Origin: Sternotherus odoratus
Taxonomy: Eukaryota > Chordata > Testudines > Kinosternidae
Direction: 5' to 3'
NCBI GenBank assembly: GCA_032164245.1
Contig: JAVMKO010000010.1
Location: 27,540,189 to 27,604,188, forward strand
DNA length: 64,000 nt
Shown: one piece after another, positions 1 through 9,790 of the stretch
Layout of the letters: each line of letters starts with the position of its first letter
Position numbering within the stretch: the first letter of the stretch is position 1
The notes under the pieces: model-generated
The model's database searches: none
What the model was told of the DNA's origin: nothing
What the model saw: only the letters and a program-made list of their open reading frames with translations
Program-made: the position numbers and the translations under genes

Positions 1-195
1 AGAGAGGGATGGAGGGATAGAGAGAAGGGAGGAAGGAAGGGATGGAGGGATGGAGAAGGGGATAGAGAGAAGGGATGGAGGGAGTGAGAGGAGGCAGCGG
101 ACGGAGGGAGAGAGCAGGGAGGAAGGGAGGGATGGAGAAGGGGGATGGAGAGAAGGGAGGGATGGAGAGAAGGAGGGAAGGAGGAATAGAGAGGA
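1..195. repeat. GA-rich minisatellite (GGGATGGAGAGAAG-like units)
   Basis: Purine-only tandem DNA on the plus strand, made of variable units such as GGGATGGAGGGATAGAGAGAAGG. Open reading frames across it are low-complexity Arg/Glu/Gly runs and are not genes. It is the interior cargo of the transposon ending at 437. Confidence 0.85.
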
Positions 196-437
196 GGAGG
201 CGGAAGCGGGTGGCGGGCTGGAGGAGACGGCAGATCGGAGCTGTCAGGAGCCACAGCCGGGGGCCGAGCGAGCTGGCGGCGGCGGCGGGGGGGACGGGGA
301 CATTTTATGACTCCATGTTTTATGAGTCCTGCCCCCAAAACGGGACAAAATTGATATTTTGGACAAAAAGACGGGACGGTTAAAAAACATTAAAAAAACG
401 GGACTGTCCCGTTCAAAACGGGACGTATGGTCAGCCT
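1..437. mobile_element. Right-hand part of a DNA transposon (hAT-like end)
   Basis: The right edge reads, outward to inward, AGGCTGACCATACGTCCC, followed by a short palindrome built on GGGAC/GTCCC and two further copies of that word (about 335-430). This resembles the ends of reptile hAT-type foldback elements with AGGNTGACCA termini. It interrupts the Harbinger transposase relic that begins at 438, so it is the younger insertion. The left end lies outside the window, so the target duplication cannot be checked. Its interior is GA-rich tandem DNA (1-195) and then a GC-rich stretch (200-300). Family assignment is from memory of the motif. Confidence 0.5.
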
Positions 438-1215
438 ACTCACCATGCAACACTGATGTCTGCGAAGCGCCTCTGGTGATCCATCACAGTTGCATAAGCA
501 TTGACAAGTTGTCCTTTCCACTGGCATACTCTAGGTCAAGGTGGACTGGTGCCAAAATAGGGATGTGTGTGCCATCTATTGATCCCCCACAATCCAGGAA
601 CCCCTTTGCTGCAAATCCATCCACTATGTCCTACACATGACCGAGTCACCGTCCTGCGTAGCAGAAGATGATTAATGGCCCTTAGCACTTGCATGATGAC
701 TCCCACAGCACATTGTCCAACCCTAAAATGATTGCCCACTGACCGATAGCAATCCAGCATTGCAAGTTTAGACAGTATGATTAGCTTCTCCTAGCTTCTC
801 CACTGACAGTATTGATCTCATGCTGGTGTCCCTGCATTGGAGGGATGGGGCAAGCTGCGTGCACAGATCCGGGAATGTGGCTTTCCCATACATAAGTTCT
901 ATAGACACTGTTCGCCATCACAAATCTGAATTATGATGTACTTCCCCCAGTCAGTGCTCATTTCTGAGGCCCAGAAGAGGCTCTCTATGAATTCCAACAA
1001 CAACTTCGAACTGGTTTTCACTATTTCCCACAGAAATCTGCCTTCCAAGAAACCATCATATTCCCCACTGATGTGCTTCTCTTTGCGGCTCTGCAAATAC
1101 CGTGGGATCACATGCCCTGTGCTTGCAACGCTCATGACAATAGTGCAGAATTGTGCAGGGTTCCATTGTTCTGCCAGAGATGGCAGCCAGCAAGGAAGGT
1201 CATGCTGGTGTTTGT
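438..1215 (-). pseudogene. PIF/Harbinger-type transposase relic
   Basis: On the minus strand, three frames together give a decayed PIF/Harbinger transposase, an enzyme that cuts and pastes DNA using a DDE catalytic triad. From 1135 down comes a segment with WGKYIIIQICD. From 760 down comes MLDCYRSVGNHFRVGQCAVG followed by MQVLRAINHLLLRR, which matches the helix-turn-helix region of the family. Near 588-559 a shifted frame reads CGGSIDGTHIPI, where the D of IDG is the expected first catalytic residue. Stops and frameshifts separate the pieces, for example near 640-600 and 460. The rest of the catalytic domain is cut off by the transposon ending at 437. The gene is dead. Extent beyond 1135 toward 1215 is approximate. 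Confidence 0.75.
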
Positions 1216-1880
1216 TTTTTTTTTAAAAGGCATGCAAATTATGGGACGTAGATGACATTATGGGATGGAGACAGTTGTACAATGTGAATTTGATCCTTTG
1301 TTCCCAGTCCCCATTGCATGACTCGTTTCTGCCCCACAATGCATTGCCAAACCTTCCCAAAAGACAGTGTGCTGGATGGTGGTGAGTTGCACACTGGGAT
1401 ATCTAAACATGGTGCACCACACTGTGCATCAACACAAGCACTCCAGGTGAGCACATGCAGCACCAACGCAAGGAGCCAAGTATGTATGCACAAGAGTAAT
1501 ATGCTAACTGCAATATACTAACTGTAACTTGCATTGCCAAAGTTTGTAGTTTACACGTGGTCTTACCCAATGCTAGAGACTGCATCGTCCTCAGGACTCT
1601 GTAAACTCTCCCAGGGAGATGAGAGAATTAGGGCAAGTGCCAACATTACTACAAAGGCACAGCCTTTAAGCACAGCAAGTAGGGAGGCCACAAGAGAAAA
1701 GATATATATTTTTAATAAAACAAATACACAACCGGATCAGACAGTGACCTTTTAAAGCTACGTCACAGGAAAGTGGTAAATTATTTATCAACAAATACTT
1801 ATGGTTTTTTAAATTCATTTTGCAAATGAATACTTGACTAATTTGCTAAAATGAATATTTCTTTCATCTTGTATATTAGA
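1216..1880. other. No gene recognised; possible Harbinger flank
   Basis: Short open frames only. The stretch 1239-1550 may be non-coding or decayed sequence of the same Harbinger copy, but I see no motif that proves it. 1690-1880 is AT-rich. Confidence 0.4.
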
Positions 1881-1978
1881 GTCCCAATTCAGCACAACAC
1901 TTAAGTGTATGTTTAACTAAGCATTTTCTCAAGTCAGTGGACATATGCACATGCCTAAAGTGCTTTGCTGAATCACGT
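1881..1978. repeat. Small palindromic interspersed repeat
   Basis: The left end AATTCAGCACAACACTTAAG and the right end CTAAAGTGCTTTGCTGAATCA are imperfect inverted copies around a short centre. This is the shape of an old foldback MITE. No clear target duplication remains. Confidence 0.45.
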
Positions 1979-3949
1979 CATTAGTGCCTAATCCAGTGCC
2001 AAATTAAATCAATATAGGGCATTCATTGGCTTCAATGGACATTGAATCTAGTCCCGGAACATATGATCATCATCAGAAAACATACTGGTACCAATTTCAA
2101 AATATGCACAAAAATTTTTTTAAAAAGACATCACTCATCTCCACTTCTTCTATGCACAGTAGTGTTAAATTGACAAACTTATTGGGGAGAAACTGACATG
2201 CCAAAAACCTACTAATGATATCATTCAAGTTTTTTCTTTTTAGTTTTTCCTCTCAACATTTTAACTTTGGATATTTGACAATGGACAGCATAAAAAATGA
2301 TTTCCCTAGCTTATGATCCGTAACTTATGCAGGTTATCATAATGTGAATAATGAAATGATGCTTTGTATAGTTTTATTCCTATGGGTTATAAAAGAAAAA
2401 AGCAGTGGCAGTGTCCTGTCATTGCAAATGGTCCCGGGGTTTCTGACGTCTCACTTCGATTCATGTTAATGAGGAAAAGAACACTCAGATAAAATCTGCT
2501 GTTGGCACAGCGTACAGGAAAAAAGTTCACAGAATCCCAAAGAGACAAAGAGAGAGAGGGGAAAATAGCAGGCAAATCTCTAATGAATAAAATAATAGAT
2601 TTTCAAAGATCTCCACAAGCAGTTAAGTAGGGGTGGGTGAAGAGACAAAATAAAAGACTATGTAAATGGTCTCATAACATTTGAAAAGGACCCAAACCTT
2701 AATTCAAATCCCCCCATACCCTTATTTTTGTGCGTCTATCCTCTTTCTGTTTCAGATTCAGGAAGAATCAATAACACACAGAAAAGAAAAAAAAGCTGTT
2801 CTCAGTCCAGCTGAAATCTTTAGAGACATTTGACAGTTTCTTTGGATAAGAAAAGTTAAGATATTAATCTCTGTTGTTTGGCTTGGAATCCACTGAACTT
2901 TAGGCAGAGAAAATGGTAAATCTTTCAAGCCTCAGCCATCACTTCTTCTAAGTAATGTAATAAATCAGATTGATTAATTGGATTTCTGATAGACTTTCTA
3001 AACATTTGTCTCTGATTTATTGACAAATATACAAATATGCCACAAGCTGGTTAGGTAGATGATAAATGGATAGAAAAAAACAGTATACATATAGCTGTTC
3101 TTAGTTGGAATTAGTTGACTGAGCATTTCAAAGACCTTTGGAATTATTTTGCACCATCATGTTATTTTTCCCCTCAAAATTTTGTCCAAAATATTTTTGA
3201 GTTCCTTGATGAAACCACTGAACTTGGAAACTGCTCATCTTAATCCTATATAGTTCATCAGCAAACTGATCAAGGGTCTAGCAGTCCCTCACTAATTTTA
3301 CAGATATCTTAGTCTGAAAAGGTAAATAAATTTTACCATTTAATCTAAAAAACATTAAGGGGCAGGCCGGGGTCAGAGGGGGATTGGACACACTCAGTGA
3401 AGATGGGATCACTGCAAGAAATCTCTATAAAAATATTACCATGCTCTTTCCTTTTTTTCTTTTTAATCTTTTCTCCTTTCTGCTTCCATGCACTCTGTCA
3501 AGAACATCCACCTATATTGGGCAAATTCTGCTTATTGTGCATTGGTAGTCACTAAAAACCCTGGCCCCAGTGTGGATAAACTCACTAGGCAGGAGAACCT
3601 CTGTGCCCACTTGTAGCTGTTTGGAGGACTGGAGTCCATTCCTATATATCTGTTAAAGAACTCTGGGATGCTGGGGATCAAAGGCACAATTATAAATGCA
3701 AGTTATGAATATAATGGCAGCCTTTGCCAAAATCTAGAGACAGTTTAATGATGCCAGAGTCATAGATGATGTATGTTAGAACCAGAACAGACACCTGTAG
3801 CATGTCCGTCTGGAAGAGGATTTGTTCATTACCTTCCACTGTGGCATTCATTACGCGTGAGGACATCATCCCTGTTTCAGGGAGATCCATTTTATTGCTG
3901 TCAGTGCAGCTATGGTATACTACCTATAAAGAAATACATTAAATACCAC
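1979..3949. other. AT-rich non-coding DNA
   Basis: No open frame over 66 residues and no repeat structure that I can identify. Homopurine runs occur around 2530-2570. Confidence 0.5.
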
Positions 3950-3960
3950 TCCCAGGAACG

Positions 3961-4146
3961 TATGCAGCGTTGTAGCTGCGTCGGTCTCAGGGCATTAGAG
4001 AGGTAATATTAGAAAAGTGGGTGAGGTAATATCTTTTATGGGACCAACTTCTGTTGGTGAGAGAGACTAGCTTTTGAGCTTATACAGAGTTTTCTCACCA
4101 ACAGAAGTTGGTCCAATAAAAAATATTACCTCACCCACCTTGTCAT
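3961..4146. mobile_element. Penelope-like foldback fragment with target duplication
   Basis: The left half starts with GTTGTAGCTGCGTCGGTCTC, a form of the conserved edge (GTAGCCGTGT) shared with the other Penelope-like copies here. The segment GGTGAGGTAATATCTTTTAT ... ACCAACTTCTGTTGGTGAGA (about 4020-4060) is followed by its inverted copy (about 4093-4138). The element is flanked by TCCCAGGAACG (3950-3960) and TCCCAGGAATG (4147-4157), an 11-bp duplication with one C/T change at a CpG. The hammerhead core of this family is truncated here. Confidence 0.65.
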
Positions 4147-4157
4147 TCCCAGGAATG

Positions 4158-6295
4158 CAAATTTTTACCTCTAAAAGCAATAGGTTTAACCTCAACAATA
4201 TCAAATATGATTGGTTCATCGTGAGGGGAGTTCTGATCATTAGAACAAGATGGGGAAGAGATCTCATTGCCTTTCCCATTCTGTATCGTCTCTCACTTTG
4301 TGACATTCCCTTTCCCTCATCCCACCCTCACACACAACTTACAGGTGAAAAATAATAGCAAAGATTTTAAATACCAACCCTAACCCAATTACAAATTTAA
4401 ACTTCTTCCTTTAACAAAGACCAAAAAAGGCAGATGGTAACTGACAATTCAGTAAGAAAAAAAGGCTATATTTTCACATTAGCAATGTTTCCATTACTGA
4501 AAAACTATTAAATGAATATGGCATTTAACAGAAAACTGCACAACAATCAATATTCAGTGTCATGCAAATTGTGTGTGCATGCTATATTTACAATTAGCAG
4601 AGTGTTTATTGCTTTGAGATTAAAAAAATAAGAATCAACATTGACCTCAGTGAGTTGCTTGAAACAAGTTATTTGCATTAGTGTCTCAGTAGCTATTTTT
4701 CTGCTGACATGCATTCTTAGACAGCATATGATGTCCTAGTAAGATATGCCCACAGCCCAGCATGCTGTCACAGAGCCCTGGAGGGCTATACGCAGGATCT
4801 CTCATTATGACTACAGTAGTCATAATGAAAAGTCAGGTTTGTCAAGAGATACCACAGTTAATAACTATTTTGTATACTAAGGAAAATCTTTGATCTCGCA
4901 TGCCATGGTTTGGTAACAGCTGAGGAAAAAAATATGACCCCTGTATTTTACACCAAAGGAAGGAAGGATTTCTACTAAATGACAATATATTTGGTTCATA
5001 ATCACAGAAACAGATGCCAAAACCCACCTGGGACTGTTAACATGTTAACACCAGTGGGAAACGGAGGAAGAGGGGGTTGCTGCTGCAGTCCAGAGATTCA
5101 ACAGTAGGACCATGTGCTTCTATCCAGAGAGAGGAGAAGATAGCAAAACCTGGGTGCACTCAAGATGGACTAAATGGGGTTTAAAGTTTAGCTCGCCCTG
5201 TAACAGGTATTATTCCTCTATGAGCATGTAATCAGAAAAGAATATTTTTCTTTCATATTCTATGTGAACTAAATCTTACACTACATTTTACTCATTTGTG
5301 TGAGGCATTTAATAGCTAAGTGCCGGGCAATGGGCAGCCACAACAAAATCAACAAGTACCAGTAATCATTTACAAACAAATCAGAAAACTGACAAATTAT
5401 AGACTAATGAGAAAAAGCTTAAAAGGAATAATCCTAAAGCAGGTGCAACAGTAGGCCACCAATTTTACACTGAAGATCCTGTCAGCCTAAAGCATACAAG
5501 GGATTTCACTCAAATACTACAGCAACCCACAAAATGCAGATCTGGCCAAGACATCATTTTGAGTGTCGGTGTGCAAAAAGTCTTTCTGCAGTGGGAATAC
5601 TTAGAGAAAACAAATGATTTTCTTGAACAGAAGTCAAGTACTCTGAGCATCAAAATTTGGTGATGGTTATTTTCCTTCTCTGAAATTCTGGCATTTCCAA
5701 ACACAGTCCATTTTCCCCTGAGCAGTGCTAGCCTCAAACTGTCTGCTTATCACATCAACATAGCCAAGTGTCTCTTAATGAAAGCAGCTATGCACTTTTA
5801 GGTGCCTCAGACTTGTATATAAAGTGCTACTCAGTTGAAATTAATTGCATATTAAATTAATAATAGTTTTAATATTTTCACCTCTGATTTTTTTCTGCCT
5901 TTTGATGAAAGCACTATTGGGAAGGAGGTGGTTACTGAATTCTGACCCACAAGATAATGAGATACATTGTATGGAGTGGCTGGAATGCCCATTGATTAAT
6001 CACCTAACTTCATTTTAAGGGCGTGATTTTTCCCAAGCAGTAACATTAGCCTTGGAAATTACAGTACTTCATTTCCCAGTTCAGTGCCAAAATATTTCAG
6101 CTTCAAAGACTAAAACATTCCTTGGACTCTCAAGAAAGACAGTGTACTGTAAAATGTGTTAAAATAGCGGGAACTCTATCTCACAATGAAATGTTACGGA
6201 CACAGCATTCTAGTAGAGCAGGAATAATTTTCAGAAAAGCAGCTAGGCTTCAGGACAGAAACCTCATGCTACAGTATGGATTTAGGGTGAAATCA
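4158..6295. other. No gene recognised
   Basis: AT-rich sequence with only short open frames. A perfect 12-bp palindrome arm pair (ATGACTACAGTAGTCAT) lies near 4807-4824. I see no coding or mobile element signature. Confidence 0.45.
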
Positions 6296-7025
6296 CAGAA
6301 TCATAGAACTGGAAAGGACCTTGAGAGGTCATCTAGTCCAGTCCCCTGCACTCATGGCAGCACTAAATATTATTTAGAATATTCCTGACAGGTGTTTGTC
6401 TAACCTGCTCTTAAAATCTCCAGTGACAGAGATTCCACAACTCCCAAGGAATTTATTCCAGTGATTAACTACCCTGACAGTTAGGAAGTTTTCCCCTTTC
6501 TGCAATTTAAGTCCATTGCATCTTGTCCTATCCTCAGAGGTTATGAAGAACAATTCTTCTCTCTCCTCCTTGTAACAACCTTTTATGTACTTCAAAACGG
6601 TCATGTCCCCTCTCTGCACCTTGAAGTCTTTAAACCATGATTTGGGACTTCAATAGCTCAGACATACATTACAGGTTCATTACAGGAGTGGATGGGTAAG
6701 TGTCTGTGGCCTGCATTTTGCAGGAGATCAGGCTAGATGATCATAATGGTCCCTTCTAACCTTAAAGTTTATGAGTCTTCTCTTTTCCAAACTAAACAAA
6801 CCCAATTTTTTAAATCTTCCCTTATAGGTCTTGTTTTCTAGACCTTTAATCATTTTGTTGCTCTTTTCTGGACTTTCTCCAATTTTTCCACATCTTTCCC
6901 TGAAACGTGGTGCCCAGAACTGGACACAATACTCCAGTTGAGGCCTAATCAGCACAGAGTAGAGCGGAAAAATTATTTCTTATGTCTTGCTTACAACACT
7001 CCTGTTAATATAATCCTGCAATCCT
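6296..7025 (-). pseudogene. CR1 retrotransposon, 5'-truncated, ORF2 C-terminal relic
   Basis: Read on the minus strand this is the 3' end of a CR1 non-LTR retrotransposon. It ends at about 6296 with the reverse complement of an ATTCTATGAT-type tail. The reading frames from 6955 and 6619 give the end of the ORF2 reverse transcriptase: LIRPQLEYCVQFWAPRFRE, then IKGLENKTYKGRFKKLGLFS and LEKRRLINF, then after a nested insert KYIKGCYKEEREELFFIT and SRLDKHLSGIF. The catalytic YxDD region is missing because the copy is truncated at about 7025. Stops, frameshifts and the insert at 6623-6778 make it inactive. The sequence is close to turtle CR1 consensus forms as I remember them. Confidence 0.88.
6623..6778 (+). 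mobile_element. CR1-tailed insert nested in the CR1 relic
   Basis: A plus-strand segment beginning TTGAAGTCTTTAAACCATG and ending GGTCCCTTCTAACCTTAAAG ... TATGAGTC interrupts the minus-strand CR1. Its tail resembles another CR1 subfamily or the reptile SINEs that borrow a CR1 tail. The shared GAAGTCTT/GAGTCTTC at the junctions may be a remnant of the target site. No Pol III A or B box is clear, so a truncated CR1 is as likely as a SINE. Confidence 0.6.
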
Positions 7026-8903
7026 CATTGAAGCTGAGGGGAGATTTGACTGATCAAGGTCCAAGTACTTTATCCTGTACTGGTGTCATGTTCTGTCCTG
7101 ATGATACTATGCTGACTGGGGTCCAAAAGGACACACGTTCCGGTAGTGCTTGGGAAGAAATTTACCTTTAAATCAACTAAAGTCTATTACCTGAGTTGCG
7201 GGTGTCTAGGCCTTCCTCAGACACATCTTTATGGTCTCTTAGTTTCCTGCATGTCAAGCCTAATTGGACTTTTTCTTGTTCACATGAACAAGGAAAGTGA
7301 TGAATATCACTCTTACTAAACAGATTCTCATTTTAATAGACTGCAGTATTAATGTTGTGGTCATAACCACCAAGAATTTCAAGAGATTTTCTCTCTCCTT
7401 AACCTCATCCAATTATATACTATGCCTCTACCTACATAAATAATATTTTATTTGGAGTCTGAGACATCTCAACACTGTTCAATTACTCCTTCAGTACTGG
7501 TGAGTTGGAACACTAAGGCCCTTACACTAGCTAGCTAACAGAGTACTGCATGACCCAAGAATTGGAATTCTTGCCTCTTATGAAACAGAACAGCATTTAA
7601 CAGACACACAGTTCTCTTCTGGTTCCAAGTTTCCCAGTAGTAGTGAGAGGAAAGGACATGAGAAGGGAAAAAACCACACCTGTATCCATTATTTTCCTCT
7701 CCTTTCATATTGCCTTTTTATAGTAAGTTTCTTTCTGGCCAGAGATTGCCTACATTGAAATGAGAAATTGTCCAGTGTTGGAGTATCTAAACCAGGGGTT
7801 TTCAGCCTTCCTCATAACACTATCCTTGATTTTATCCCAGAACCCCCATCCTATTTAGCTGTGACATTCCTCCTATTCAGGAACATGGAAAGGTCAGGAT
7901 GGTCATGACCCAACATCTATTTATGAACTTCCTATGATTAGTCAACTGTGTCTGCACTTTTGACCGTCTCTCATTACAATCCAGGAAAGGGTCCTTCAAT
8001 ATATTTAACATCTCAGCAGAGAGATCATACTATTTTGCAAACAGAAAAAGGGACACCTATATTTTGTTTTCCCCTACTGAAGTCAGAACAGACATTGCAC
8101 ACCCTGCTGCATAGACCACCCAGTCCATATGTTGAATATACCACATCCACTCTGAACTATAACCAACTAAAGAACAAGTTTCTCTCATTTTCTCGATATC
8201 AACTTTTGACCAGATCAATTCCTGTGGTTTCTTCTGCAGACAGGCCACTGTGAAATACCTCTTCCCTTTTCCTCAGAGTTCTCTTTCAAGTGAAAACCAG
8301 TGGGTTGTAAGAACAACTGCTGTCAAGAAAAGGCAGGGAAAGAGTGCATTTGTTTTGGGACACACATCCTTACCAACCACCACTTATTCAGCTTCTCCCT
8401 CCTTGGTAATCTATTGTTCATGAAACAATTGTCTACAGCCCTTCTATTTCAGTTGCAGTTTATGATTTTCACTGGGGCCTTGGCCCCCATTTCCCCTAAC
8501 TCCTGAAGAATGCTGAGGGTTTCACAAGTTTGGCCAGTGACTCTGTACTTCACCAGTTTCATTTCATTCAGGAAATTCGACAACTGATGAAAGCTCAACG
8601 GATCTCTTTCTTTTTTGTTTGTCACTTCATAGGAGTCCAATATTTCCTGGAAAAATCTTTCCTCTATTTGTAAGGAGAGATGGAAGCCAGATAACCCCCC
8701 TCACCAACATCCCGGCCCCCACACTTTTCTTTTGAATTATAGTATCACTGAAATCAGATATTGAAAACAAAATCAGTAGACAATGGATGAGGAAGGCTTG
8801 AATTAAAGTTTGTGGTCATTACAAGAGACAAAAAACAGGATGTACAGGATGTTAGTCACACACTGTGAGAAATATAGACCTCTTCTTACTGAAGAAAGTA
8901 TAT
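7026..8903. other. No gene recognised; possible hAT fragment at 7793
   Basis: Mostly featureless. Near 7793 the sequence CAGGGGTTTTCAGCC resembles the end of hAT elements that start CAGGGGTTCTCA, but no matching right end or duplication is clear. The open frames at 7948-8253 and 8449-8640 have no family features. Confidence 0.35.
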
Positions 8904-8905
8904 TA

Positions 8906-9381
8906 CAGTAAAACCTCCATTTAACGGACTAATTCAGGCGAGGGGGTGTCCGTTAAATCAAAAAGTTCGTTATTTAATAATAAAAAAAACCACGAGCTGT
9001 CGGAGCAGCAGCCTGCCCGCCACAGGGCCGGGGCGGCAGCTCCGCAGCCTGCCCGCTGCTGGGACCCGGGCGGCAGCCGGGAGCCGTCAGCCAGCCCGCC
9101 TGGGTCCCGGCTGCTGGGACCCGGGTGGCAGCCGGGAGCCGGCAGTCAGCCCGCCCGCCCGCAGGTGGGAGCCGGGCGGGAGCCGGGAGCCGGCAGCCAG
9201 CCCGCCCGCTGCCGTGACCCGGGCGGCAGCCGGGAGCCGGCAGCCAGCCCGCCCGCTGCCGTGACCCGGGCGGCAGCCAGGAGCCGACAGCCAGCCCCCG
9301 AGAAATGGACTTCGGATGCATCAGACTTGCTCAGAAATTTTGTCCGTTGCATCCGAAGTCCGTTAAATCGAGGGTTTACTG
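8906..9381. mobile_element. Tigger-like non-autonomous element, copy 1 (476 bp)
   Basis: The ends are inverted repeats, CAGTAAAACCTCCATTTAAC on the left and TTAAATCGAGGGTTTACTG on the right, directly flanked by TA on both sides (8904-8905 and 9382-9383). CAGTAAAACCTC termini with TA duplication are typical of pogo/Tigger-type elements. The left arm folds back on itself, with TTTAACGGAC near 8920 against GTCCGTTAAA near 8948. There is no transposase. The interior, about 9040-9300, is GC-rich tandem DNA. Open frames across it are Pro/Ala/Gly-rich repeats on both strands and are not genes. Confidence 0.85.
9050..9298. repeat. 47-bp GC-rich tandem array in Tigger-like copy 1
   Basis: Units begin CCCGCCCGCTGCCGTGACCC, with starts at 9201 and 9248 giving a 47-bp period. 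Diverged units extend upstream to about 9050. Confidence 0.8.
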
Positions 9382-9578
9382 TATTACAAAAAACAGTAGC
9401 AACTCCTAGCCACCTTTCAATGGTGTTTTCATTGGCTTTTTAGGCTAACATGCTGTTCCTCCACTGCTGTAAGCATTGACTTTTTCCTAGGCTTGCCTTA
9501 TAGTGATAGTTTAATCACAGTGAATTCTATTTACATTCCCAGATAATACTTATATTCAGGATTTCCTCAACATACTTT

Positions 9579-9779
9579 TAAGATTAGCAACCGTGTTAGT
9601 ATGTATCTGTAAATAAAATGAGGAAGACTTTGTAGCACCTTAGAGACTAACCAGTTTATTTCAGCATAAGCTTTCGTGGGCTATAGCTTCATCCGATGAA
9701 ATGAGCTATAGCCCACGAAAGCTTATGTTGAAATAAACTGGTTAGTCTCTAAGGTACTACAAAGTCTTCCTCATTTTAT
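9579..9779. mobile_element. Penelope-like foldback with exact 11-bp target duplication
   Basis: The left arm (about 9613-9695) and right arm (about 9697-9779) are near-perfect inverted copies, including the family marker TTAGTCTCTAAGGT. The left edge has CAACCGTGTTAGTATGTATC, a form of the conserved GTAGCCGTGTTAGTCTG end. The copy is flanked by CAACATACTTT at 9568-9578 and 9780-9790, an exact 11-bp duplication that fixes the borders. It has no coding capacity. Penelope-like elements are known to carry hammerhead ribozyme motifs in their terminal repeats, and a decayed core is present (see 9693-9730). Confidence 0.75.
9693..9730 (+). other. Decayed hammerhead-ribozyme-like motif
   Basis: CCGATGA (9693-9699) stands where the hammerhead core CUGANGA belongs, and GAAA is at 9717-9720. 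It is followed by GC-TTAT-GT, a two-pair stem III with a tetraloop. The core U4 is C, stem II has two mismatches, and the predicted cleavage residue would be G, which is not allowed. It is probably inactive. Confidence 0.45.
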
Positions 9780-9790
9780 CAACATACTTT

